The notes under the pieces were generated by a model that ran no database searches, was not told the DNA's origin, and saw nothing but the letters and a program-made list of their open reading frames with translations. This document shows positions 10,867 through 21,904 of a stretch of DNA of 64,000 nucleotides, piece after piece. The first letter of the stretch is position 1. Each line of letters opens with the position of its first letter. Source of the DNA: Hypericum androsaemum (taxonomy: Eukaryota > Streptophyta > Magnoliopsida > Malpighiales > Hypericaceae); NCBI GenBank assembly GCA_963995505.1, contig OZ023185.1:13341691-13405690 (forward strand), read 5' to 3'. Position numbers and translations under genes: made by a program.

Positions 10867-13800
10867 TTCCCCCCCTCTTGAAAAGGATTTGCCCTCAAAT
10901 CTTCACCTACATCAAACGGGCTTAAGTCAGCAACATTAAAAGAAGCACTTACATTATACTCACCCGGCAGGTCAAGCTTATAAGCATTGTCATTGATGCG
11001 CTCTAAAACTTGGAAGGGACCATCCCCACGAGGTAGTAACTTTGAACGCCGTTGTGCAGGAAACCGTTCCTTCCTCATATGCAACCAAACCCAATCACCA
11101 GGCTCAAAGACAACTTTGTGTCGCCCTTTATTCGCTTGTCTTGCGTAGTGCTCCATTCGTTTCTCAATGTTCAATCTCGCCTTCTCATGCAGCTGCTTGA
11201 CAAATTCAGCCTTCTTCTTGCCATCTAAGTTAACATACTCATTCGAAGGCAAAGGTGATAAATCTAGTGGGGTCAGAGGATTAAAACCATACACAAGTTC
11301 AAACGGTGAGAATTGAGTAGCAGAATGAACAGATCGATTATAAGCAAACTCAACATGTGGCAAACAATCTTTCCAAGCTTTAATATTATGCTTAATGAGC
11401 GCTCTTAACAGTGTAGACAAAGTCCTATTCACAACTTCTGTTTGTCCATCAGTTTGTGGATGACAAGTAGTAGAAAATAATAACTTGGTACCTAACTTAC
11501 ACCACAAAGTCTTCCAAAAGTAGCTTAAGAACTTAGTATCTCTATCTGAAATGATTGTTCTAGGCATGTCATGCAGTCTTACAACTTCCCGAAAGAACAA
11601 ATTAGCAATATGTGAGGCATCATCAGTTTTATGACATGGAATAAAATGCGCCATCTTAGAAAACCTATCCACCACGACAAAAATTGAATCTCTACCACGT
11701 TTAGTCCTAGGAAGTCCTAACACAAAGTCCATAGAAATATCAATCCAAGGCTCAGTAGGTATAGGTAGGGGACTGTACAAACCGTGGGGTTTTACCTTAG
11801 ACTTAGCTTGCTTGCAAGTGATGCAACGTCCACAAACTCTCTCAACGTCGCGCTTCATGTGCGGCCAGTGGAAGTGCTCGTGTAAAATTGCTAAAGTCTT
11901 TGCTATTCTAAAATGTCCCATCAATCCGCCTCCGTGTGCCTCTTGTATCAACAATTCTCCCATGGAACAATTAGGCACACAAAGCTTATTCTCACGAAAT
12001 AGATACCCTTCATTCCGAAAGAACTTACCAGACGCACTCCTCTTGGTTCCACGAAACACATCACCAAAGTCAGTATCATCAGCGTATAACTCTTTAATGC
12101 GTTCAAAACCAAGTAATTTTGCATCAAGAGTTGAAATCAAAACATACCTTCGTGACAGTGCATCGGCTACTACGTTTTCCTTACCTTGCTTGTAGCGTAT
12201 GACATAAGGAAACGTCTCAATAAATTCAACCCAACGTGTATGCCTTTTATTCAGCTTGTGTTGACCCTTTAAATGCTTCAAAGATTCATGGTCAGTATGA
12301 ATCACAAATTCCTTGGGCCATAAGTAATGTTGCCATGTCTCCAATGTCCGAACCAATGCATACAACTCCTTGTCGTAAGTTGGGTAATTCAAGGCTGCTC
12401 TGCTTAGCTTTTCGCTAAAGTAGGCAATTGGTCGTCCTTCTTGCATGAGCACGGCGCCTATTCCAACACCTGAAGCATCACACTCAACCTCAAACGCCTT
12501 AGAAAAGTTAGGTAATGATAATAAAGGTGCATTTGTCAACTTCTCCTTGATGAGCTGAAACGCCTTCTCTTGAGCTTCACCCCAACTGAATCCAACGTTC
12601 TTCTTGATCACCTCAGTAAGTGGTGCGGCTAAGCTACTAAAATCTTTCACAAATCTCCTGTAGAAACTAGCTAGTCCATGGAAACTTCGGACTTTAGCCA
12701 CGCTCGTGGGACTTGGCCAATCTCGAATTGCACGTATCTTTTCTTCATCGACCTGTATTCCTTTAGCACTAACAACAAAACCCAAGAAGATAAGCTTATC
12801 TGTGCAAAATGTGCACTTCTTCAAGTTAGCAAACAATTGATCCTTTCTAAGTGCATTTAGAACAGATTTCAAATGTTTCATGTGATCCTTCATGCTCTTG
12901 CTATAAACAAGTATATCATCAAAATAAACGACTACAAATTTGCCAATAAATGGACATAAAACATTATTCATGAGTCGCATAAATGTGCTAGGAGCATTAG
13001 ACAAACCGAATGGCATGACCATCCATTCATATAATCCATATTTCATTTTAAAGGCTGTCTTCCACTCATCTCCTTCTTTCATTCTAATTTGATGATAACC
13101 ACTCTTCAAGTCAATTTTAGAAAACATGCTCGATCCATGCAGCTCATCTAACATGTCATCTAAACGAGGAATAGGGTGACGATATTTTACCGTTATGTTG
13201 TTGACTGCTCGACAATCAACACACATCCTCCATGATCCATCCTTCTTAGGCACGAGTAGGACTGGCACGGCACAAGGACTCATGCTCTCTCTCACGTACC
13301 CTTTCTCCAATAGCTCGTTGACTTGTCGCTCAAGTTCCTTTGTTTCCTCCAGATTGCTCCTATATGCGGGACGATTAGGTATGGCAGCTCCCGGAACTAA
13401 GTCAATTTGGTGCTCAATCCCTCGGATAGGTGGTAACCCTGATGGTAGCTCATTGGGGAATACATCCTCGTAGTCCTGCAAAAGAGAAACAACCATACTA
13501 GGCAAGTGTGGTTCAAGTTCGTTAGTGTTTAAAAATGCCTCCTTGTACATAAGTACGATCATTGGCCTTTTGTCAAAACATGCTTGCTTGATATCACTTG
13601 CTCCCACATAAAAACTCCTTTTCCACCCCTCGGTTTTTCTCTCGTTGGCCGTTTTAATTTCTATTTTTCCGACTTCTTTTGCTCTCTCAAGCTCTTTCTC
13701 TTCATTGGCCGTTTTTCCTTTCTTTTTTTCGACTTCTTCTCTCCGCTCAATTTTTTTCTTTTGGTCACTCTTCTTTTTCTCATCATTCTCTTTTTGTAAC

Positions 13801-14381
13801 TTCAATTGATCTTCACAAACTTGTGACGGTGTTAAGGGTGCTAATGTGATTACTCGTCGATTGAGTGTGAACGAGTACTTGTTCGTGTATCCATCATGTT
13901 TAACCTTCCTATCAAATTGCCATGGCCTTCCGAGTAGTAGGTGACCAGCTTGCATTGGCACCACATCACATAGCACTTCATCTTCATATTTGCCAATTCG
14001 AAATGTCACTAGCACTTGCCCTTCCACACGTACTTCTCCACTATCATTCAACCACTGTAGCTTGTAAGGTTTAGGGTGTTTCTTTGTGATCAACCCCAAC
14101 TTTTCTACCATAGTGGTACTTGCAACATTAGCACAGCTTCCTCCATCAATAATGACGCTACACACCTTGCCCTTGATATAACACCTTGTGTGAAAAATAT
14201 TCTCTCGTTGTGCATCATCTTCTCCTTCTTTTGCTTGCAAGTTCAAAGCCCTTCTAGTCACCAAAGTGAGTGCTTCAGTAGCTTGGAATTCCTCCTCAGA
14301 CAGGTCTTCCAATGAGGGAATGCTCCCATGGTCCGAATCTTCTCCCTCTGTCTCGACCTCCCCGCTCTCTCTAAGCACCAT
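10662..14381 (-). CDS. pol: Ty3/gypsy pol: protease, reverse transcriptase, RNase H, integrase
   Basis: 1,239 residues without interruption. In order: an aspartic protease near residue 79 ([12 protein letters not shown]); reverse transcriptase with [12 protein letters not shown] and catalytic YFDDILVYS; RNase H with [20 protein letters not shown] and TDHESLKHL; integrase with the zinc-binding H/H/C/C region ([11 protein letters not shown]), then the acidic triad in [17 protein letters not shown] and [10 protein letters not shown]. After the integrase core comes a [21 protein letters not shown] tract. The last ~68 residues, including GPITRARAK, are encoded inside the LTR. No classic chromodomain is visible. 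The frame is the same as gag, directly downstream. ATG at 14381 is only the first in-frame Met after the gag stop, so a fused Gag-Pol may be the natural product. Confidence 0.95.
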   Translation of the reverse strand: MVLRESGEVETEGEDSDHGSIPSLEDLSEEEFQATEALTLVTRRALNLQAKEGEDDAQRENIFHTRCYIKGKVCSVIIDGGSCANVASTTMVEKLGLITKKHPKPYKLQWLNDSGEVRVEGQVLVTFRIGKYEDEVLCDVVPMQAGHLLLGRPWQFDRKVKHDGYTNKYSFTLNRRVITLAPLTPSQVCEDQLKLQKENDEKKKSDQKKKIERREEVEKKKGKTANEEKELERAKEVGKIEIKTANERKTEGWKRSFYVGASDIKQACFDKRPMIVLMYKEAFLNTNELEPHLPSMVVSLLQDYEDVFPNELPSGLPPIRGIEHQIDLVPGAAIPNRPAYRSNLEETKELERQVNELLEKGYVRESMSPCAVPVLLVPKKDGSWRMCVDCRAVNNITVKYRHPIPRLDDMLDELHGSSMFSKIDLKSGYHQIRMKEGDEWKTAFKMKYGLYEWMVMPFGLSNAPSTFMRLMNNVLCPFIGKFVVVYFDDILVYSKSMKDHMKHLKSVLNALRKDQLFANLKKCTFCTDKLIFLGFVVSAKGIQVDEEKIRAIRDWPSPTSVAKVRSFHGLASFYRRFVKDFSSLAAPLTEVIKKNVGFSWGEAQEKAFQLIKEKLTNAPLLSLPNFSKAFEVECDASGVGIGAVLMQEGRPIAYFSEKLSRAALNYPTYDKELYALVRTLETWQHYLWPKEFVIHTDHESLKHLKGQHKLNKRHTRWVEFIETFPYVIRYKQGKENVVADALSRRYVLISTLDAKLLGFERIKELYADDTDFGDVFRGTKRSASGKFFRNEGYLFRENKLCVPNCSMGELLIQEAHGGGLMGHFRIAKTLAILHEHFHWPHMKRDVERVCGRCITCKQAKSKVKPHGLYSPLPIPTEPWIDISMDFVLGLPRTKRGRDSIFVVVDRFSKMAHFIPCHKTDDASHIANLFFREVVRLHDMPRTIISDRDTKFLSYFWKTLWCKLGTKLLFSTTCHPQTDGQTEVVNRTLSTLLRALIKHNIKAWKDCLPHVEFAYNRSVHSATQFSPFELVYGFNPLTPLDLSPLPSNEYVNLDGKKKAEFVKQLHEKARLNIEKRMEHYARQANKGRHKVVFEPGDWVWLHMRKERFPAQRRSKLLPRGDGPFQVLERINDNAYKLDLPGEYNVSASFNVADLSPFDVGEDLRANPFQEGGNDVNTSTMELQDPQPVRVRLGPITRARAKTLQAELNRLIQGIWTTTSSCKPVDVHAKPMHVIGVVLEA
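10867..10879 (-). other. Polypurine tract
   Basis: Directly inside the 3' LTR the minus strand reads AAGAGGGGGGGAA, a purine run of the expected kind and place for second-strand priming. Confidence 0.85.
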
Positions 14382-14384
14382 AAC

Positions 14385-14387
14385 CTA
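14385..14387 (-). other. In-frame TAG stop separating gag from pol
   Basis: On the minus strand gag ends CPNK-TAG, followed in the same frame by GTT and the pol ATG. A single amber codon is all that divides the two frames. It is either a disabling mutation in one long polyprotein or a readthrough signal. The sequence alone does not decide. Confidence 0.9.
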
Positions 14388-15446
14388 CTTGTTAGGACAT
14401 TGACTTGCTATGTGCCCCCTTCCTTGACATTTAAAGCACCTAATGTCTCGATTTCTTGTAGGAGGGGCTTTCACTTTCTTTTGAGAGCTGGTATTAGAAC
14501 TCTCGGTCTTGTGTTCTACTTTGGCCGCCTGTGGCTTATCAAACTTCTTTGGATAATTCGGCTTCCAAGTAGCACTTGATGTAGCTCGTGTTCCTCCCCC
14601 TCTCTTCATTTGTTTCTCTATCTTGTTGGCCATATGAACCATATCTTCCAATTCGACGTAGTGTTGTAGCTCCACTTTGTCTTGAATTTCAGGATTTAGT
14701 CCATTCAAGAACCTAGCCATAGTGGCTTCATGATCCTCCTCTATGTTGGCTCGTATCATGGCCATCTCCATCTGCTTATAGTAATCTTCCACACTCATAC
14801 TTCCTTGTCGTAGTCCTTGTAACTTTTTAAAAAGATCACGGTAGTAATGACTAGGAACAAAGCGTTTCCTCATCACAACTTTCATCTCCGCCCATGTTTC
14901 TATGGGATATTCTCTGTTACGTCTCCTGCTTGTGACAAATTGATCCCACCAAGTTATAGCATAATCAGTAAATTCAGTCACAGCCAGCTTTACCTTCTTT
15001 GCCTCGGAACAATTGTGACAATCAAACACAAATTCGATCTTCTTCTCCCATTCAAGATAAGCCTCCGGATCAGAACGACCTGCAAAGGAAGGTATTTTTA
15101 ACTTGATGCTTCCCAAATTGTCATTCCCTCTCTGCCTGGCCTCCCTAGGTTGGCGTTCATTCCTCAACCTCCTAACATTCCTTGTGGAGCCTACGTCCTC
15201 ATCAAAGTCAGACTCATCTCCACTCATTCCTCCCATAGGTGCTAGTCTTCTCTGGGCATGAGGTATGCCTCGTGGTTGTTGGCTAGCACGTGAATTCTCT
15301 ATGATATCCAAGCGTTGGTGTATTTGCTCAACCTCCGCTCTCATCATTTGTTGGAGCTTCCCCTTCCCCGTTAAGGTCTCCACAAATACCTTAGGGTCAA
15401 CGTTGCCCCAAGCTCTTCCTCTTTCTCCTTCGTTTTCTTGAGACAT
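14385..15446 (-). CDS. gag: Ty3/gypsy Gag
   Basis: 353 residues. The middle part (about 95-260) is the retrotransposon Gag capsid-like region, with SIKLKIPSFAGRSDPEAYL, WWDQF, MRKRFVPSHYYRDL and GSMSVEDYY. The C-terminus holds one zinc knuckle, CFKCQGRGHIASQC (C-X2-C-X4-H-X4-C), which binds nucleic acid. Length and layout are ordinary for plant gypsy Gag. The ATG at 15446 lies about 480 bases inside the 5' LTR. The frame ends at a TAG and continues directly as pol. Confidence 0.93.
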   Translation of the reverse strand: MSQENEGERGRAWGNVDPKVFVETLTGKGKLQQMMRAEVEQIHQRLDIIENSRASQQPRGIPHAQRRLAPMGGMSGDESDFDEDVGSTRNVRRLRNERQPREARQRGNDNLGSIKLKIPSFAGRSDPEAYLEWEKKIEFVFDCHNCSEAKKVKLAVTEFTDYAITWWDQFVTSRRRNREYPIETWAEMKVVMRKRFVPSHYYRDLFKKLQGLRQGSMSVEDYYKQMEMAMIRANIEEDHEATMARFLNGLNPEIQDKVELQHYVELEDMVHMANKIEKQMKRGGGTRATSSATWKPNYPKKFDKPQAAKVEHKTESSNTSSQKKVKAPPTRNRDIRCFKCQGRGHIASQCPNK

Positions 15447-15924
15447 GTTGCTGCAAGAAAATTGGTTAGTTAAAAATAATGGACCTCACCAATCACTCCC
15501 TTACGTGTTTACCCTCAAAGTATGTTGCACTCGGATTCACTCGTGTTTACACTCAACTATTTGGCTCTTTTCTCTCTAATGTGCTCACCACTCTTGCCTT
15601 TTTCCTCTCGTGACACTCTTGTTGGTTCTTATGGAGCTAGTAGAGATTAGCTTGGCCTTCGCACACTTTAGTTGCCGAGTCTTCTTCTTTCTTCTTCTTG
15701 CTTTCGTTCTTGCCTTCGCTTCTATCTTCTTGAATCACGAAATTGCACTATCCAATACTACTAGTCCTAGTTGAATTCCGATTCTACTAATCCTACTTGA
15801 ATTCTACTTCTTTTTTTTCTTTTTGATTAGAATACACGACTTAGGACACTAAAGTCACGAATCTGAAATACCAATCAAATAAAGACAATAAATGTAAAGA
15901 TATAAGGTCTAAAGTAGAACCTAA

Positions 15925-15937
15925 GCTCTTGATACCA
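15925..15937 (-). other. Primer-binding site, initiator-Met tRNA type
   Basis: The minus strand reads TGGTATCAAGAGC, two bases inside the 5' LTR. This matches the common plant TGGTATCAGAGC site with one inserted A. Confidence 0.85.
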
Positions 15938-15939
15938 AA

Positions 15940-16685
15940 TGATATGAATCCCGTCAGGAACTCGCACCAACTCGGACCGTCTACTCTAGGATGATGGTTG
16001 ATCTTGACCCGTCGCTTTGCGCCTTGCACCGAACCTTAGTGTTGGTTAACTTTGACCCGTAGCAATGGTGAGAACGTGAACCTTGATCTTGAATCGAATA
16101 CGCCACAAACGGAGATGGAAATTCCGTTTGATAAGTACAAACGCCCTAGCTAAGCAATCCAGCCCACAAGGACAACCAGAGTATCAAATCTCACGAATTT
16201 TCTTATGCCAAAAAGTGATGTCTTTATTGAATTCGTGGCCCTCCTTATATAGAGGTTAAAACTGACCTAGATAGACTCCAAAGTCAACAAGATAAGTTCT
16301 GAAGAGCTCCAAACTTATCATACTACTTAAACTAGTTCTAAAACGAATGTTTATCCTAAGAATTGAAAAACACAATCATTATCCAACATTATCCACTATT
16401 GGATAACTCTTATTCCTAAAAGTTATAAAAAGTTTGGATAAATCTTATTCCTAAAAAGTAGGAATCTTGGTTCTACTCCTTTAGGCTTCCAAAACAACTC
16501 CAATCACGTGCATGGGCTTTGCATGGACGTCCACGGGCTTACACGAACTGGTTGTAGTTCAAATCCCTTGAATTAATCCGTTAAGCTCAGCTTGAAGCGT
16601 CTTTGCTCTTGCTCTTGTGATTGGTCCAAGTGGAACTCGAACTGGTTGTGGGTCTTGTAGCTCCATAGTGGACGTGTTCACATCA
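15940..16685 (-). repeat. 5' LTR (element orientation)
   Basis: 746 bp, same ends as the left copy. It should carry the promoter for the genomic RNA. Confidence 0.95.
16244..16252 (-). promoter_or_regulatory. Candidate TATA box of the LTR
   Basis: The minus strand reads CTATATAAG in the 5' LTR. The same motif is in the other LTR near 10425. It is the only clear TATA element in the LTR, so transcription probably starts some 30 bases further along the minus strand. Confidence 0.55.
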
Positions 16686-16962
16686 AAATGGACCTGCCAT
16701 TTTATCCTAAATAGACCTGCCATTTTATCCTAAACGGATCTACCATTTGATAGTATTCGGTCTGCCATATATTATTCACAACTGGTTCTGCCATTTGGTC
16801 ATAACTGGACATGTCATTTTATTGTAAGTGGATATGTCATTTAGTCACAAATGGATCTGCCATTTAGTCATAACCGGGCATGTTATTTTATCGTAATAAG
16901 GCCTGCCATTTGAACATAATCGGTCCTGCCACTCGAACATAACCGGGCATGCTACTTTGGAC
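16686..16962. repeat. Degenerate 23-bp minisatellite, right part
   Basis: About eleven units of the type GRYCTGCCATTTNNTCATAA(C/A)NG, each diverged from the next. Together with 10073-10120 this was one array before the LTR element inserted. Confidence 0.85.
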
Positions 16963-17678
16963 ATATATCACGAACAAAAATAAAAATAAAAATAAATGAT
17001 TTAACTATCAACTAAATCTAACTTTACACACTTGAAAAATCATTTCAAAGAGGAGAGAGAGAGAGTGGGAGAGAGAGAGACTGAGGAAGAAGAAGGGAAA
17101 TGAGAAGGAAGGAAAGAGGAGAGAGAGAAGGAAACCACTTCTTCGTCTGTGTTGCTCCTCGTCGGCGTCAATTTTATTTAGAGTTGGAAAAAAAGATAGT
17201 TAAGGAGATTAAGGAAAGTGCTCCAGGGAAGGGAAGGAGAGAGAAAAGAAAAAGAAAAAAATGGAGTGAACCAAGAAAGAGAAGGAAGAAGGAAAAAATG
17301 ATGAGAGAGAACCAAAAGACAAAAATATCTCTAGATAATTACAACCGTCAGATCTCTGACACACGCCTAGTCATCAAGATCAAAAGATCTGATTTATTCT
17401 TATATGGTACGAGACTTTTCTATCTCTGTCCATGCTCAATTCAAAGCCAATTTAGTCTTTGCAATTTAACAAATTTTATCACCTCAAGTCAAAGACAGCT
17501 CGAACAGCTGCTTGGCCAACTGGATGTGAAATAGTATCGTTATCAAGCATACATGACAAAAATGTGACAATCAGAGAGTGAGTTTAGTTGACGATGACTT
17601 GTAATTCGTTAAATTATCAAAATAGTCTTGTCCCTAGTTTTATTTGGCCAGGGCTGCCCTGCCTTTGACTCTAAATAT
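16963..17678. other. Spacer with GA-rich run
   Basis: Positions about 17050-17320 are rich in GAGA and GAAG, which creates a long open frame (17100-17534) of Arg, Glu and Lys with no family resemblance. I do not call it a gene. Confidence 0.5.
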
Positions 17679-18056
17679 TATAGTTTTAAAATACGGATTT
17701 TGGTACGGGCCGAATTTTATCCATTTTTTGGTTTGACCAGTCGGATCGCTGGTCCGACCAGACAATTTTTATTAATTTTTTTACTATTATTCGAATAATA
17801 TGTAGACTAAATAATATATAAAGTCCATTTTCCTTTGTTGATTTAGAGAAATTGAGCATATGATACGACTTTTTTGTTTTAATTTTTACTGACTTGGATA
17901 AAATCCAGTCAGACTAGGCGGTCTGAGTCAAAAACCAGTACAAACTGCCTGATCTGACCGGAGACCCTTTTTACTTCTAAAAACAAAGCGGTCTTCTGAA
18001 CGATTTGCGATCCGACCGGTGGGACCACCGTTCGGATCGCATTTTTTAAAACTATG
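17679..18056. mobile_element. hAT-type MITE upstream of the UBA/PUB gene
   Basis: 378 bp. Ends are inverted repeats, TATAGTTTTAAAA on the left and TTTTAAAACTATG on the right. A perfect 8-bp target duplication CTAAATAT lies at 17671-17678 and 18057-18064, the size made by hAT transposases. Subterminal GGTCCGACCAG-like motifs repeat inside in both directions. It codes for nothing. Its right end is 65 bases before the ATG at 18122, so it lies in the promoter or leader of that gene. Confidence 0.8.
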
Positions 18057-18121
18057 CTAAATATAAAGGAGCACTCTCGAGAAGGGAAAAACCAAAAGAA
18101 AGCGAGCAAGTTTGGGGGGAG

Positions 18122-21100
18122 ATGGCGGGCGTGTCGCTAAAGTGCGGGGACTGTGGGGCCCTCCTGAAGTCGGTAGAGGAGGCGCAGGAGCACGCCGAGC
18201 TGACCTCCCACTCCAACTTCTCAGAGTCCACAGAGGCCGTCCTCAACCTCGTTTGTTCCACCTGTCGCAAGCCTTGCCGCTCCAAGACCGTACTTCTCTC
18301 TCTCTCTCTCTCTCTCTCTAGAAGTTCGAAAAGTTTGATCCTTTATGCTTGTAACGAATCTGAAGGTGGTTTTCTCTGCGTGGTTTTGTGTTTTTCAATT
18401 TGGGTTTCTTCTTTAAGATGGGAAAGTTGAGGACTTTGTGAGTCCAAAGTTGTTGAACCATTTGGTTGCTTGATCCACATTGGGTTTTGCAGTATTGAAT
18501 TATTGCCCGATCTGAAGATATTTTGTTTATGGAGATTGAGTTGTTAACGCGGACCACGACTAGGTTTTTTGCTAATCACTTGCCACACTTGGGTTTTTTA
18601 AGGTTTTCCTTCAACTTGAATTGATTTTGAAGCTCAATCTGCTGCTGATTGGGTTGCTTCCCGGGAATTAAGTTATCAGCTTTCGTGCTTGTAGGATGCG
18701 ATCTTGAGCTTTTCTCTATGTGCTGGAACATTGAAGGGATTTAGTTTCTTCTATAAGTTCAGGGATTGGAATTTTAGGTGTTAGGCCTGACTACTTGGGG
18801 TTTTGTTTGGCGTGAAGGAAACTGATCTGCATACTAAAAGGACTGGGCATACTAATTTCGAGGATAAAACTGCAGAGGCAGCAAAGCCGATAAGTTTGGA
18901 GGCGCCAAATGTCGCTATGGATGTTGATGAGCCTGTTGGTGCAACCACCAGTAAGCCACATGAAGGTTCCGGTAATCAATCCTTTTGGATTAATCTCCTC
19001 TGCTCTTGAATTTGATTTCTACAAGGCACGATGCGGTTTGAAGCTCTAGCTATCAGACAAGAATTACTTTGCTTTCTGGCACAGTTCTTCAATGGTTCAG
19101 ATTTATATTATGAATGCCAGGTTCTTTGCTTCTTGCCCGTTTCTGTGGCTTTGCATCTGTTATTGTCTAGTTTACCTGGTTTTGTGACTTTCCTGTTCCC
19201 TCCCTGTGATTTCTTTTTTGTAGCTTGGTCTATGGTGGCACTATATTGTCTTGTTGTTTCTTCCACTATGTGTGGCTTGATATTTCTGATATTGTTGTGT
19301 AGTTTTATTTGGTTTAATTTGGTATCGTATGTTTTTCACCATGGCTCATTGGTCTCAACATGTTTCCTAGAAATGGTTGCTCAAGAAGTTGACAAAAAGC
19401 TCCTTGAGGAACTAGAAGGAATGGGTTTCGGTACAGCAAGGGCAACTAGGGCACTTCATTACTCTGGTGAGTTGATGTTCCTTGCAGCTAAATAATATAT
19501 ATCCTCCTTGAGGCTGTGGCTTTGGTAATAGCTCCCTATCTGCTTTTAGTGTCTTTGGTGATAGACTAGCACGGGTAGATAAGAACATTCTAGGAACTAA
19601 TTGGTATTACAATTGTTGTTATGTTTAATCGATGTGCCATTTCTTGTTTCTGATTAAAGACAGTTGAACACTTGTGTGTTACTGTGCTTGCTTTTGATGA
19701 GAACTTTAAGATGTGTCTTCAATGGATATTTCTGTTGGTTTTCTATTGGATGGCCAAATTTCTAAGTCTTGTACATATCCTGATGGTGTCTATATTTCCT
19801 TGCAGGTAATTCCAGTGTCGAGGCCGCTGTGAATTGGGTGGTTGAGCACGAAGATGATTCGGATATTGATGAAATGCCATTGGTAAGATCTACATTTGGT
19901 AGCCTGCTTATTATCTTGCTTCCTCACATGCATGCACATAACCTGTATTTTTTACTATTACGCTTCATCTCGTGCACAAAATACTGGTACAATGTGAAAT
20001 TGAGTGCATGAAAAGCTTCTTATCTTCCATTGATTATCTAATAGGTTCCTGCCAACACCAAAGCCGAGCCTCCTAAACATTCACTAACGCCAGAGGAAAT
20101 GCAGATCAAAGCACAAGAACTAAAGTATGTATAATGCATAATTTCATATCTGCTATTGTCGCTTCATCTTCCCATGATAAAAAGCTCCCTAATGGTTGAT
20201 CTTCTCATCGAACACCTTTTTCATCTTTCTCATTTCTCTTTATGCATTATTTTCGTGCCTGGAAGCTTCAGGCCTTTGGCCTTCACATCGCCAAATTAAA
20301 AAAGGTGATGCAGTGGTTAAAGTACAGAAAGTTGGATTGAAAATGTGTTCACAAAATAGCAGCATGCTTTAGAGAAAGTTTTCACCTTTATTTCCTTGTT
20401 TCTTTGTTATGTTATCCTTCTGTTTTGGAAATGGTCTTTATTGCTTTTTCGGTGTTTTTATATGCTCTAGTTATGTGTTTCAGAGAAGATGTTTATCTTC
20501 TAAAAGTAAATGTGAGACTTTTGAGGTTCATTTATTTTTGTCACATCTCTTCTGGTTCTTTCAAGGGACAATGATATTGGCATGAAGCTGGGTATTTAGA
20601 GTGTGCCACTCTTTTGGTCCTTGGATTTTCATATTACATGCATTATCTTGTAGTTGTGTTTCTTGACTGTGCTCGCTTATACTGATTGATTCATCTGCTG
20701 AATGATACTTCCTGGGTGCAAGTCTTCTTGCTTGTCTATATGTGAAAACTAATAATCCTCATTTTCTTTTCTATCATGAAACTATCCTAAGGGAGCGAGC
20801 CCGCAAGAAGAAAGAGGAGGAAGAGAGGAGAATGGAGAGAGAAAGAGAAAAGGTGCTTTTAAGCATTTTACGACCTGTTTAGCTATGGCTTTCGGGTCTA
20901 CTTGTGGTGGCTCATTTAGCATTTTGGTTTTTTAGGCTATCCATTTCTCATGCATCTTTTCTGGCTTGAACTCTAGGCAGTGATGGTAGCAGAATTTTTT
21001 GTTTATAGAGCATTTTCTTAAGGTTGCTTATAGAGCATTTGATAGTAGGAATTGAATGCATTGATACCACTTTTCAAAAAAAGAGAATGTATTTTATGCT

Positions 21101-21871
21101 TTGCCGCAAGGTACTCCTGGAATGTATCTTTGGACTTGTTCAAATGATGCACATTAATCCAGGTCTAGGATTTTCTTCTGTGATTCTTGTTTAATAATAA
21201 TTGATGTCGGAAGATTCTTGATCATATATCTCCCCTTTTTTGGTCTGAGACTCATGTTTTTTATATTTATCCAGGAGAGAATTCGAATTGGCAAGGAGCT
21301 ACTGGAAGCAAAGCGAATTGAGGAAGATAATGAACGAAAACGGTTTGTGCTTTGGTTGTTAGCATGTATAGATGTTGTTATTTGGGTAATGTTCTTAATG
21401 CCAAAAACCATGTTTTGTCTTGCTTCTTTAGTTTGCTTGCCCTACGGAAGGCGGAAAAAGAAGAAGAGAAGAGAGCTAGAGAGAAAATTCGTCAGAAGCT
21501 GGAAGAAGACAAGGTTATTCTGCTTCTCCTGTTCCCGTGTTGCCTCCTCCCAGATAGTTTTGTCCCTTTGTTTCTTTTTGTGATTTTTGAGGAAGTTGTT
21601 GTCTTTGCAATGAATGTTTTTTAATTATTCCTTGTAGAATGAAACTGAGATGCTTTGACTTTTCCAAGAACATTGAAAGCAAAGAAAATTCCTCAACTAT
21701 TGGGTCATTGCTATTGAAATCTCATGAATATCATCTATTTCTTTCTTCGGTGTTCTTTATGCCTTGGTATGGCCCCTGTAGGCTGAAAGAAGAAGGAAGC
21801 TTGGATTGCCTCCAGAAGAACCCTCAAGTACCAAACCAGCTACTCCTGTTGTCGAGGAGAAAAAGGCAAAT

Positions 21872-21904
<33 letters not shown>

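Larger units (their letters stand above)
10121..16685 (-). mobile_element. Nearly intact Ty3/gypsy LTR retrotransposon, probable CRM clade
   Basis: A 6,565-bp element reads right to left. Its LTRs are both 746 bp (10121-10866 and 15940-16685), and a perfect 5-bp target duplication AAATG lies at 10116-10120 and 16686-16690. By eye the two LTRs differ at six positions (about 0.8%), so insertion is recent. Order on the minus strand is LTR, primer-binding site, gag, protease, reverse transcriptase, RNase H, integrase, polypurine tract, LTR. The pol sequence reads like plant centromeric retrotransposons (CRM). An integrase tail encoded inside the LTR also fits that clade as I recall it. Clade assignment is by eye and needs a tree. 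Apart from one in-frame stop between gag and pol no damage is visible. Confidence 0.93.

Noticed and set aside
11812..14579. Plus-strand frames across the gypsy element
   Set aside because: Antisense of intact gag and pol.
16686..16962. CRISPR-like array of ~23-bp repeats
   Set aside because: Units are contiguous and diverged with no unique spacers; a plant minisatellite. The same holds for 57725-57943.
17100..17534. 144-codon frame rich in Arg, Glu and Lys
   Set aside because: GA-rich simple sequence explains it; no splice partner or family resemblance.
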